NCBI RefSeq assembly: GCF_040183065.1
Contig: NC_091126.1
Span: forward strand, 140,033,204 to 140,097,203
Source: Periplaneta americana
Lineage: Eukaryota > Arthropoda > Insecta > Blattodea > Blattidae
Length of the DNA stretch: 64,000 bases
Direction: 5' to 3'
In this document: in pieces, positions 1-32,950 of the stretch
Position numbering within the stretch: position 1 is the stretch's first letter
How the letters are laid out: the number at the start of each line of letters is the position of its first letter
The notes under the pieces: model-generated
Databases searched by the model: none
Told to the model about the DNA's origin: nothing
Seen by the model: the letters and a program-made list of their open reading frames with translations, nothing else
Program-made: the position numbers and the translations under genes

Positions 1-1259
1 TTCAAGATCTATTTTCTTTTTAATATAATTCTGTAATAATCAGCTGAACATAAGGCAAGTAAGTTTACATTACTCAAGAACTTCAGTCCACTGTTACATG
101 AAGTCTCATAACTAGGAGGCGGATGTTGATGAAAAGTTATCTTCTTATTTTTCACATTAGGACGAAGTCTATTAATATAGAAATCCTTTCTATGTTAATA
201 TCAACGTAAAAAATTGATTTCTTATATTACATTTTTGACGTTTTTGAACTAATAGATCATTTTTATATTTTTTCGGCATTTTCTGGTCATTTTTAATATT
301 TTGAAGAACTTTCAGATCATTCTGAATGCATTTTACTTCCTTCTTTACTTACAGGCCTGTTAAATCTTTTTCTAAGCAAACAGATTAGTAGTAAGCCCTA
401 CTAGTAATTACCTACTGAATAAGTGAATAACAGTGAAGTTTAAGTTTTATATAGTCCGGGTCAGCTTACTTAATACCCTAAGGGTGAAACCTAACCATTT
501 TCCCCCCCATTACTACATATGCTAGTGGATTGTGGTGATTTTCTAGTTTGCAGGTTGAATTTTCTTTTGCCAACTTCGTTTCTAATTTCGATACTGACAA
601 ATACTACAAATGGTAGTGATTTTGTAACTGATATGTTGGCAGCTGAGACTAATATCGATAATATTTGTCGGTACTGGAGTTCTATGAAATTAAAATTGTA
701 CTAGATTTCTGAGCCAGTTACTGGAAGCTAGTGAAATTTTAAAATACTAATAATTAATTAATATCAGTATTAATATTAATACATAATAATTATTTTATGT
801 GTTGCGTTGTGGTTATAATTGAAGACTATAGTCTGGTAAGTTTTCGGAGTTACTACTAACAATTTCATGTGGTCAAACAAAATACATTTTTAGGTTAGGT
901 CTCGTGAGTCAGTTGTTTAGTCAAACCAATGAATTTCGTATTACCAGACAAAATACTTGACAAGTTGATCTCTTTCTCGTATAGTTTGCCTACAAAAATA
1001 TGTTACAAATTATTGAATTTTTTGGAATAACCTTCCAACATAAAGTACGGTAAGTAAATAAGTCATTTAGTACGCAGGATCGTGTGATAACTGGTAACAG
1101 TTGGCAACACTGACAAGATGGCAATATTTGCTGTTTAGGAACTGTTCTTATGTGACCCTCACTATAGTTTGGAACAAACTCTAAAGTCCAGCCCTCATTT
1201 CACTGAAGGCTTCACCAAACACAACAGAAGTAATATAAAATGCTTGACAACAGCTTAGT
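1..1259. other. AT-rich non-coding stretch
   Basis: No open frame here looks like a protein and I recognise no repeat family. Near 1088-1125 there are a GTTGGCAACACTG motif and an AAGATGGC motif (YY1/pho-like), which could belong to a promoter or a repeat end; neither is assigned. The stretch lies beyond the 3' end of the G-protein gene. Confidence 0.4.
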
Positions 1260-1469
1260 TTAAGTGAGGGCTTTGACTGCTACTGTCCTTTTTTTTGGTA
1301 CGAGGGTGTCTTTAGAATTTATGTTTGGAAGGGGGGAAACTTTCACCGTTTCCTGGGCAATAGGACGTTGTGTTCCCAATATGGTTCGGAAAGGATGTAC
1401 TACAGTAGACAGTATTTTTAACACAAAGATTGCAAGAATGCAAGCTGCGCCCACAATTTGTTTTGTCAT
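1260..1469 (-). CDS. candidate small membrane protein (69 aa), unrecognised
   Basis: I do not recognise this family. The 69-codon frame starts MTKQIVG and has one hydrophobic segment at about residues 5-24 (IVGAACILAIFVLKILSTVV). A polar, basic tail follows, with KKR near residues 58-61. A second short frame of 27 codons starts at 1549 and ends in a TGA that overlaps the ATG of this frame (ATGA, 1469-1466), so the two are arranged like an upstream ORF and a main ORF. It could be a small integral membrane protein, a retrocopy or chance. No splice signals or repeat boundaries were identified around it. Confidence 0.25.
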   Translation of the reverse strand: MTKQIVGAACILAIFVLKILSTVVHPFRTILGTQRPIAQETVKVSPLPNINSKDTLVPKKRTVAVKALT

Positions 1470-1560
1470 TTACACACCCGATCTGGAAGGTTTGGTAACA
1501 AGAGTGAAGAGCAGGAGGAGGAGGAGATGGAGAATGAAGGCACCGACATGGATCACCCCT

Positions 1561-4500
1561 GATTGAAACACATTGTAAACCCTCATTAAAATCTATATTT
1601 TTCCCTTAAAACTTTCATTTCAGTGCATGTTCTTTTCCTTTATCTTAGTCAAGTTCCAGAAAGTTGTCTCCTCTCTCCGACATTTGCAGGGCAGTCATTG
1701 AAACAAAGTGACTAATTTTTAAGAAGTTGTGGTGCGAGTATGGTGAATAATACTTAAATATCACTTTCTTTTAATATTATGTCATTTTTCCATTATCTTA
1801 AGGGCATTTTATTGATCATTTTAAGTAGATTTTTAGGTCATCAACATCTGCCCCCTACTCATAACTTAATGTTGAGTAGGTAAAGTTTCCTAGTAAGCGG
1901 GACAGAAAATTGTTGTCATCAGTCTTATCCAGATGGCATCACTTCAAGGCAGACTACACTACCGGACAGAAAATTGCCTAGTCTCATATGTGCAAGTAAC
2001 CAATTTCTCTTGGCTAAGAATTTTCTTCAGCTTCTCTGAATTTTCTTCCACAGCACTTTGTCTGCCACAACCACAATGCCAGGGGAATTTACATGAACAA
2101 TTACTATTTCAATTACACAAATTCAGCTACGACGTACAAGACACAACAGCCTATTCTGATGACTTCTGGATCCATTATGACATTGAAGTAATGTATAAGT
2201 AACAGTTCACTTCTGAATTAATATTTCGAAGATAAATTATATTTAAATTTATATTCCACGTGCTTTGCAATAAACAACTGACAGTGCTCTTTACCTCAGT
2301 TTCCTGTCCATTCAGCTTTCAGGTTACCTCAGAAACTGAAACCTAACTGTATACAAACAATATCCAACAGAAATCCGAATAATTGTGCATCTCACCGTAT
2401 CAGATGAGTTACGAAGTGTGTGTACTAATTTCGTAACATGATCTATGGTGTGCGTTTGAGCAGAAACAATATCAATAACTTCTGTAATTTCATATGAAAT
2501 GTGCAGTATTTGTAACAGTAATTTCTTGACCAAGCAGCTGCCATGTGAATGTCAATCCACTGCCTGAACAAAGTCTCACTTCTTGGACTGGACAAGGAGA
2601 AACTTTTTAAAGGCTTTCTGTGCATCTAACCTAGTTTCAATGCCTCAAGCATTCCATTCAAGACCATACCAACTTTCACTGAAAGCTCCATTTCAATATC
2701 CAGACTTCAAACATCAATGTAATGAATTTAAGTAACACAGAATTGGATATTATACCACTAATTAATATGCTATATCCTGCTTTAAAATGCAAGACATTAC
2801 CAAATTCGTTAAGTATAGTGGAGGTGATTAAAAAAAAGTCATGTTTAGCATGGCATACTCCATAATAACTATTCTGAAAATGTAACAAGTCACAGCAAAG
2901 TCAGTATCAAGTGCTTCTTGCGATTATTATACAAACTTAGATCATAATTTAGCACCATATTAGAGAAAATAATAAGGCAGGTTAAAGAAGGAGGCTTCAT
3001 ACAGAGTTCCTCATTTATAATTAGTATGCCTATCTTTATCAGCTGCTTATATTCTTCAACAATGAATGATTGGTCAAAGAGGGTTTGATAAATGCAAGGA
3101 ATCTGTCTTCCTTTTCATTATAGTTAAGGAATGGAATATTTCACGACCACGAATTTCGCGATTTTTTATAAAAATAATTCTCAACATCTAATTACAGTAA
3201 ATATATATTTGTCAATCCTTTTATGCCTGATTTGAACCTACGAGACATGGCGATATCCATGTCATGCCGCGAATTTCCCAAGCTTTTGCAAAAAGCAAGC
3301 GATTTTTTTTAGAAAGAAGTTATTAATGTGCGCAAATTCTCAATCTTTTTATTTTTGTATTACGATCCATAGTCACAGTGTAGATAAGGTCAGTATCTAT
3401 GGTCTGCACATTCGATTCAAATTATCTGGTATGAACATATTCCTGACATCATATCCAGCCTTGATTTGTGCATATGTAGCAAGAGTCATATGGTAAGCAC
3501 TGTTAGTTCATTGAATACAGTCTTTGTTCCCATACATCATGTGCAAATGTAAGCTGGAATGCTTATAATACATTGATGTTTTGTCTGATAAACACCAATC
3601 TTTTTTCTGAAATGTAGTTTGAAAAATAGGATATTTATCTTGCTACTGAAGCTGCGTACTTTGAAAATAACAAAAAATTAAGTTTAAACATCAATTTTTT
3701 CATTTGGATATCCCAACGAAAAATTCTAATCTCTAATTATAGTCTATTACAACTTACCTGAGCATACTTTTAAAATAAATGTTAAATCAAGCACAGAAGT
3801 TATAAAAATAAAATTGTCAAAAGTAAGTTTTCTGGACATTAAGTATCATGTATAGCATTAATTCAAGAGCTATTTGATATGATGAGACATACAGATCATT
3901 GAGACAGACGGAAGGCAATGCAATACCAGTGGTAACCATGTAGGATAGGCCGACTACAAATGAGGAACCCCGTATTTACTGTTTTTATGTAGACAACATG
4001 TTCAAATAGCATGAAACAGGGGTGACAACCATCACACTGTATTAACAGCTATTACTGTGTCCAGAACAAGTATGCAGCTACAACACTATCTGTTTATTCT
4101 GGCACTTGAAGACACAGTAACTATAATTTTGCAAGGAAATTAAATGCAGTTTACAAATAAGCATTTCACGTTTCAGGTAATATGACAGCTATTTATATTC
4201 TCCCTAAAATTATTCTGAGTAATAAGTAAGGCAATTTGAGGAAATGTGTGAAAGAAATTAATTTGCAAGAGTTAAAAAAAAAAGAAGTTAAATTCAACTG
4301 GTTTTTAAAATATGAAAATGTCATACAGCGAAAGGGTAAAGTATGAGGTGAAAAAAATTATGTATCTACTTAGTCTCCACTCTGATGGATATGTCTTGCG
4401 AATTCTTGGTTCAGTATAGGTCAAAATATGTTAACCTAAATAAATGTAACTTCTACTAATAAAAAAACTGATTTACACTAAACTTACAAAAGAATAAGCA

Positions 4501-5325
4501 ACTCAGGATGGCTTTCTATAAGCATTAGTATAAATTATTCTTAATAGAAAATACAGTTGTACAAAATATATATCATTCCCAAACACTTGCTATAAGTATG
4601 ACAATGAGAGCCACTCCTTCATGTTCATTCTCATCTGTTGCTATATATAAAGATTCTGATGAGTATAGAGCATGTCTCGAACTGGACTTATAAATTCAAA
4701 ATTAACGAAAATTTTAACAAAGTTTACCCTGAAGAACATACACATTCAGTCTATACACAGTGTGGTGATTCACCACTTCATAAATATTCTCTGAACATTT
4801 CGTAAGCGAAACGGCTAATAACCTGCAAGCTCTCTAAATCATGCACACGACCCACCAGTCCCAATTATTATTAAATACTCTGCCACAATATTTGCTTTTA
4901 ACACATTAAGTCGCGAATGCAAATCAATTCTTTCTGAAACTGAAATTATCTGCAGATCTCTACATACTACAATTTCAGAGAGTGGACTGCAGAAGAACTT
5001 CCAACTGGAATAACGTCATAACACGAATAGCAATATTGATTAGTAAATACATGAATTTGGCCTTTGCAGACAGTGACGGGTGTGCATACCCTGTTTATTT
5101 CGATAGCTCCAGTACATAAGGCAAAGAGCGCGACTACTAAACCTGTCATCGCTTTCCCCCCATTCCAGATGCAGATCGCACTGCCTGTAAGCTTCAAAGC
5201 AGACAAGAGCAGGCTCCACACATCCAACAACGCAAATCTTATTGCTACCAATGTTTATAAGGTATACTCATCAGAACCTGCAAACACGGACACAGCAACA
5301 GCACAAGCATAGCATTATTGTTGCA
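1561..5325. other. 3' flank / possible 3' UTR of the G-alpha-i gene
   Basis: This AT-rich stretch follows the Galpha-i stop codon on the minus strand. I see no supported gene. Around 2420-2700 (minus) short helical, coding-like peptides appear in shifting frames (for example an EALKL-type segment, then a KAFKKFLLVQ segment). They could be a very old pseudogene, but no family is recognisable. The 3' UTR limit cannot be placed from sequence alone. Confidence 0.35.
5094..5099 (-). terminator. candidate polyadenylation signal AATAAA
   Basis: TTTATT on the plus strand is AATAAA on the gene strand, 227 bases past the Galpha-i stop codon. It is the first canonical hexamer I found downstream. AT-rich DNA gives many such hexamers by chance, so usage is unproven. 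Confidence 0.25.
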
Positions 5326-27991
<22,666 letters not shown>

Positions 27992-28095
27992 TTCGAAGTT
28001 TGGCACTTGTTGCTTTGGTAGACTCCACCCGGTTGCCAACCAGCGGAGAAATAGTATAAATTTACACCGGAAATTCTTGTTGTAATATGGCTAAT
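27992..28095 (-). promoter_or_regulatory. probable 5' leader of Galpha-i
   Basis: The sequence immediately upstream of the start codon contains GTTGGCAACCGGG and a TATA-like TTTATACT about 60 bases before the ATG. An in-frame TAG lies a little farther upstream. The transcription start is unknown, and an additional non-coding exon farther upstream is possible. Confidence 0.3.
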
Positions 28096-28099
28096 TCGT

Positions 28100-29005
28100 T
28101 ACTCAATTCACTGTATATGAAAACTGTTTTTTTTAATTGATAATTACGGTCCACACAGATTATTCTGGGATGATAAAGTCCTTCTTACTATCTCCACAGT
28201 CATCTATAAACAATTCCTTTTCAGCAGAGAAAAGCTAGACGCACATTCAACCAGGGTTTCGTCACGACATTGTTACCACACTACGTATTAGATGAATATT
28301 GTAACGTAGCTAAATGAATATTTAATTTTATTAACAATGACCGTCAAAACATAAAATTGTACAATTACATTATGTACCAACAATTTATAACGCCATAAGT
28401 GCGCAAGGAATTCTTGAGTCAATTAAAAATCAGAGAATGGACAAGATTCCGTCAATTTTACACGTTGGTAGTAAAGTGCAAAAACTTTTATTACTGCTGC
28501 CAACAAAACTACACACACATTCCCGCATGAAATGCAAACGAGAATTTCATAATAAACTTAAGAAACATAATGAGTTTTATGGTTAAAGATAAACATGCTA
28601 ACGTCTTTGTACAAATGCGACAGTTAAGTTCCATATCGAAATTTAAGTTATCTGTACATTTCCTTCATTTTATCTCAAGTTGGCTATTGTAGTCATTCAT
28701 TTCAAAAACAAATCTTAAGTTTCGAATTCTATAATATATATTAATTTAATACTGATAATTTAATTAACTTCTTTTTCTCCCATATGACAATAACTAACCT
28801 AAATTCTACACGAAAAAGGTTATTAGCGATTTCTTGTGGTACCTAAACTGGTGAATCCAACGAGCACAGAAGACATAGAGTAGACGAAAACAGCTTGGGG
28901 ATGAAGCCGCGCCTGCGGACAGTCGCCATCATGATGCTACCAAAACATTCGCTCTCACTTAGCCAGTGAGATCTATACTAAACAGGAGGCATAACTCAAT
29001 GCCAT
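28100..29005. other. upstream region of Galpha-i
   Basis: This is AT-rich sequence upstream of exon 1. A GC-richer patch at about 28900-28960 (GAAGCCGCGCCTGCGGACAG) could be part of a promoter or an untranslated first exon. Nothing else is supported. Confidence 0.35.
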
Positions 29006-29013
29006 GGATATAT

Positions 29014-29195
29014 CACAGTCTAGTATATACAGTCGCGAAACTCAATACGTAGTAAATATGCAAACATTAGATAGTTGCTCACCACTAGGATCGCTAATAT
29101 CGCCTCATTATAGGCAATGCAAAATAGTACCGTCACAGTCTATTGTTTCTAGCACCCTCAAAACTCAAACTTCGTGACTGTATATAGTAGACTGT
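29014..29195. repeat. MITE, tandem copy 1
   Basis: The inverted ends CACAGTCTAGTATATACAGT ... ACTGTATATAGTAGACTGT enclose about 140 bp containing TTAGCG/CGCCTCATTA motifs. It is preceded by GGATATAT (29006-29013) and followed by GGATATAT (29196-29203), an 8-bp TSD. Confidence 0.8.
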
Positions 29196-29203
29196 GGATA
29201 TAT

Positions 29204-29382
29204 CACAGTCTAGTATATACAGTCACGAAGCTCAATACGTAGTAAATATGCACCCATAGATAGTCGCCAACCAATAGGATCGCTAATATCGCCTCATTAC
29301 AGACAATGCGAAATAGTACGGCACAGTCTATTGTTCCAGCACCCTCACAACTCAAGCTTCGTGACTGTATATACTAGATTGT
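29204..29382. repeat. MITE, tandem copy 2
   Basis: This second copy of the same MITE is in the same orientation and starts right after the shared GGATATAT. It ends before GGACATAT (29383-29390, 7 of 8 bases match). Only one TSD-like octamer separates the two copies. Confidence 0.8.

Positions 29383-29385
<3 letters not shown>

Positions 29386-29445
<60 letters not shown>
29386..29445. repeat. (TA)n microsatellite
   Basis: A run of alternating TA about 60 bases long starts in the right flank of the second MITE copy. Confidence 0.95.
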
Positions 29446-29446
<1 letters not shown>

Positions 29447-29703
29447 ATGTCAATGCTTTAAAAGCGTCAAGCGAATCCTGAGCGCCTGAGCGTATTGCTA
29501 TCTCTTTCTAACCTAGTGTTGTCCTTGCCTCTCTTGCAGTGACTGCTATCGTACACAATAACGACAGATACTGTATGGCATAAAAATATCAAACTACACC
29601 GTATCATTTCTCTGCTGTGCTATCATATGAACACTGACGTTCAAAGTTATCCGACCTACGATTTTCTGATCGTGTAAGCGAACTTTCCAACCACGGGATA
29701 AGT

Positions 29704-29718
29704 CCATATACTTACTAA
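29704..29718 (+). repeat. orphan terminus resembling the THAP element end
   Basis: CCATATACTTACTAA differs by one base from the start of the THAP element terminus (CCATAGACTTACTAA). It sits immediately left of the Harbinger-like element, whose right side joins a longer THAP element end. It looks like a piece of the same terminus. Confidence 0.5.
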
Positions 29719-29976
29719 AGCCTGGTTCAGACGGTGCGTGTTTCTGTGATGGATTCCAAGGTGGCTAGCAGGCTGGGTGCCGTGATGGCTACGGTGCTGG
29801 GTTCCGTGGTGGCTGCGGTGATGGTTTTCGTTCACACGGAGCAAGCTGCCTTGCATGCTGGATCCAAAGAGTTTGAAGTATTACAAAACTCTTTGGCTGG
29901 ATCCCAGTTTGGAAGTTGGAGAATAAAACGTCTTTGGTTGGAGATGCTGGCGCGGTACGATTTATAAACATCAAAT

Positions 29977-30140
29977 ATGGAAGCTGTATGTGAAGCTGTA
30001 CGAAGAAGACATTTAGCAGCCTTTGCTCTTTTGCTAGCTCTGAACGCTGAGGAGACGGATCAAATTAAAAAGAGTAGAATGTGGAGCCGAAAATGGTTAC
30101 TGCGTAGAAATACGGGCTAAGATGTCTTAACAATGCTGTT
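29977..30140 (+). pseudogene. HARBI1-like nuclease N-terminal fragment
   Basis: MEAVCEAVRRRHLAAFALLL begins the frame. Then IKKSRMWSRKWLLRRNTG, a stop, and DVLTML follow. The W.R.WL.RR pattern is typical of the N-terminus of Harbinger-derived nucleases. The catalytic region is deleted. Confidence 0.6.
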
Positions 30141-30145
30141 TGTAT

Positions 30146-30223
30146 AGCATATAAACATGTTTCTTCTCTGTACGCCTCAATTAAAGTTCTGACTTGATCT
30201 TTGGTCCAACCGTAGGAATTCAT
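30146..30223 (-). pseudogene. Myb/SANT-like protein N-terminal fragment
   Basis: MNSYGWTKDQVRTLIEAYRE followed by ETCLY has the first helix and tryptophan of a Myb/SANT-like (MADF-type) domain. Harbinger elements carry such a DNA-binding protein as their second gene. It is truncated where it meets the HARBI1 fragment. Confidence 0.5.
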
Positions 30224-30251
30224 AATCAAAATTTTTGACTTGCTCTCTTAA

Positions 30252-31116
30252 GGGGAGAGGATGGTATTTTTCAAAACTTTTTTCCTATTCGGTGTAAATT
30301 ATTAATTTTTTGTATGTAGAGAGCTCATAGCTGTGGCAACTCAACCAAATAAAAATATTTTGAAAAAAAAAAAAAAAAAAGGAATTATTTGGGGGCCCAA
30401 ATTTGAAAAAAAAAATATATATATATACCCAATGCAGGATTATACTAAAACCGATATATCTAAACCGTTTTTAAAGATAGATTCAAACAGTTTTTGCAAT
30501 GTATTTGCAAAAGTATGTTCTATACAAACTGTCTGTAACAGAATTTTGATTTTAGTCCCTACGTTGGTAAAATAAACAATTAAAATTTAATAACAATTTT
30601 CTGATTTCCTTTCTTGCAAATAAACGCACGTATTTTTAAAATGAAATCAATTAACAAAATTCTGTTACAGAGAAAAGTTTCCTAATAGTCTAAAGAATGT
30701 GTTCTAAATATCATGCATGTATCTTTAATAGTTCAGATATTATATTCATTTTGTCTGGCAACGTAGCAAAAAAAAATGAAGTTACTGGAAACCAATAAAA
30801 GCGGGCGTGTGATTTAAAAATCCATAGCGCAGGAAGTTTAAAAATAACGTCTCAACATCCGACAAGGGCACAAATACCCACAAAATGTTATGCAATGCAT
30901 TCCACACATCTCAAAGGGTATTTTAAATATTAAAAAAAAAAAACAATTTTTTGAAAATTTAATTTACCGGAAACAACAATAAAAGTGGGCGAGTGATTTA
31001 AAAATCCATAATGCAGGAAGTTTAAAAATGGCGATCCACACATATCACAGAGTATTTTAAAGAACTTTTTTTTTTTTAATTTAGTAATTTTTCATCAAAA
31101 ATGCCAACCTCTCCCC
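30252..31116. mobile_element. TTAA-flanked TIR element (piggyBac/Kolobok-type)
   Basis: The inverted ends GGGGAGAGGATGGTATTTTT and GGGGAGAGGTTGGCATTTTT are flanked by TTAA on both sides (30248-30251, 31117-31120). An internal direct repeat of about 65 bp (TGATTTAAAAATCCATA ... GCAGGAAGTTTAAAAAT) occurs at about 30810-30850 and 30985-31030. There is no coding sequence. It is inserted in the Harbinger-like element. Confidence 0.85.
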
Positions 31117-31671
31117 TTAAAATAGTAGCTTCTGCAACCATCCCGAGGTTGATCCACACTGTTGTTTTCTCGCTCCCAAGGTCCCAGAACAGTCTAGATA
31201 ACACTCATGATAAATAAGTGGAAAACAACTAAAATTCTCATTAACAATAGTAAATGTTGCAACGAAGCAATTAAACAAGAAGTTTAAAACAACTAAAGTT
31301 CTATATTTGATTATTCTATCCTTAGAAACTAAGAAATATATAAAAAAAACTTTAGTTGGAGAACAACTATTTTGGTAACACTGAACCAGCACAGAAGCAC
31401 GCAAGCAAAGTAGCAAGGAACCTACCCTCGAAATCCAGCAAGCTAGCCATCCACGGAACCACCAGAGCGCATTATTAACGGTGAGTGACCACGCAGGCGA
31501 CCCATCCGCGCAGCCACCTTGGAATCCATAACAGAAACACGCACCGTCTGAACCGGGCTTAAGACTTACTAAATAACCGCTAGACCGCTCACTGGCGCTA
31601 GTGTTATGCTCCCAAATTGAACAGCCGACGGGCGGCCATTTGCTTGGTTGAGATGAATAAGTACAGGTTTA

Positions 31672-31960
31672 GTTCATGTGCTATTTTTAATTGCAGCAAT
31701 GCACACAGATGTAAAGATAAAGAAGGAAGGAATGTTACATTTCACTGATTAGTTAATCTTTAATTTCTACAATTTTTTTTGGGCTCGTATTATGTTACAG
31801 AAGACAAACTATTGTACTTATACGGCTGTTTGTGCTTCAGATTTCCTCTGAGTAAAGATTCCCTTAACCGAAAATGGATAGGTGCAATCCGCAGAGAGAA
31901 ATTCTACCCTACAATGAATCATTCAGTGTTTCAACTCATTTCGAAGATAGTTGTTACCTC
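31672..31960 (+). pseudogene. THAP zinc-finger remnant (copy 1)
   Basis: The first part encodes SCAIFNCSNAHRCKDKEGRN, then VTFH. After an intron-like gap, which ends at a CAG near 31840, the second part gives RFPLSKDSLNRKWIGAIRRE and KFYPTMNHSV. A one-base shift hides the final C-x2-H, which the sister copies show (CSTHFED). C-x4-C, FP, W..AIRR, P and C-x2-H is the C2CH THAP signature, shared by P-element transposases and host THAP proteins. Confidence 0.7.
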
Positions 31961-32091
31961 TCAAACTACGTTATTACCGTATACATTGTTATTGTCCTTC
32001 ATCCACTCCATATCCTTCCCTTTCTTCAAACAGCTGTTGCTTCAGTGCATACATGAATAATAAAATTATTCGCCGAATTCCAAGATAAAGA

Positions 32092-32093
<2 letters not shown>

Positions 32094-32139
<46 letters not shown>

Positions 32140-32478
32140 CCGTGGCGCTACAGTCCGTGAAGGCCCCAGACCGACCAGCCGGCTGCTGGCCTCACGCCCA
32201 CATGCCGAAGCAGAGGTGGACGATCATCCAACCAGAATAGAGGTATCGTGTGGTTAGCACGATGATCCCCCCAGCCTTTACAGCTGGCTTTCGCAACCGG
32301 ATTTTGCTACCTATCGTAGCTCCCCAAGTGCATCACGATTCTGGATGGGCACCGGTCCCATACACTGGCCGAAATTTGATGACAAAATTTCTTCCCCATG
32401 AGGACTCGAACCAGCGCGCATTCCGTAATGCGAGTCCTAGGCAGTATGCCTTAGACCACCACGCCACGGCGCGGGACG
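32094..32478 (-). repeat. tRNA-derived SINE with (ATT)n tail
   Basis: Reading on minus, the head at about 32478-32395 (CGTGGCGTGGTGGTCTAAGG ... GGTTCGAGTCCTCAT) is followed by a body of about 250 bp. An (ATT)n tail (TAA repeats, 32094-32140 on plus) ends it. It is inserted in the THAP element. Confidence 0.85.
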
Positions 32479-32777
32479 GTAGAAATAGATCCTGTTTAAA
32501 AAATATATATAAACAAATTTCAGAGCCTAAAAGCTGAAACATGTTCATTAATACTGCATGTACTAACCACTCATTAAGTAATGGCATAACACATTTCAAA
32601 TTCATCTCCCAGAACAAGTATTAGGTCACATAGCCTGTTAGAGGAAGGAATTTTCACACCATCGTTCCTTTGGACAACTCAACAGAAACTGTATAAACTA
32701 CAAAAAGTTATTTTTTTAATATCCCTGATTGAAAGTAACTCTTGTCTTAGTTACGGATTAATGAAACAGTTTTTATA

Positions 32778-32879
32778 CTACTGCTACTGCTGCTGCTGCT
32801 GCTCCTGCTACTTGCTACTACTACTATTACGACTACTACTACTACTACTACTACTTTCTACTACTACTACTACTACAAC

Positions 32880-32920
<41 letters not shown>

Positions 32921-32950
32921 TTAATAATAATAATAATAATAAATAATAAT
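32778..32950. repeat. CTG/CTA/TAA microsatellite block
   Basis: Trinucleotide runs change from CTG to CTA to TAA. The same place in the palindrome arms (about 51375-51430 and 53410-53485) has a shorter CTA/CTG block, so this one has expanded. Confidence 0.85.

Larger units (their letters stand above)
29719..31559. mobile_element. PIF/Harbinger-like element with nested insertion
   Basis: The ends AGCCTGGTTCAGACGGTGCG and (inverted) AGCCCGGTTCAGACGGTGCG extend to about 48 bp. They are flanked by TAA on both sides (29716-29718, 31560-31562), the usual PIF/Harbinger target. Inside are a HARBI1-like fragment on plus and a Myb/SANT-like fragment on minus, facing each other, plus a TTAA-flanked insertion. 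Without the insertion it is about 0.97 kb, a deletion derivative. Confidence 0.8.

Noticed and set aside
1933..2202. 89-codon open frame
   Set aside because: The composition looks like random AT-rich translation. No domain or conserved pattern is visible.
4967..5312. Open frames on both strands next to the Galpha-i stop codon
   Set aside because: They overlap each other, have no family resemblance, and lie in the probable 3' UTR.
29734..29974. Open frames on both strands in the Harbinger terminal repeat (VMATVLGSVVAAVM-type and SHHGTQ-type peptides)
   Set aside because: They are translations of the GC-richer inverted repeat itself. The real coding remnant starts at 29977.
32761..32946. Cys/Leu/Asn-rich frame
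   Set aside because: It is purely a translation of a trinucleotide microsatellite.
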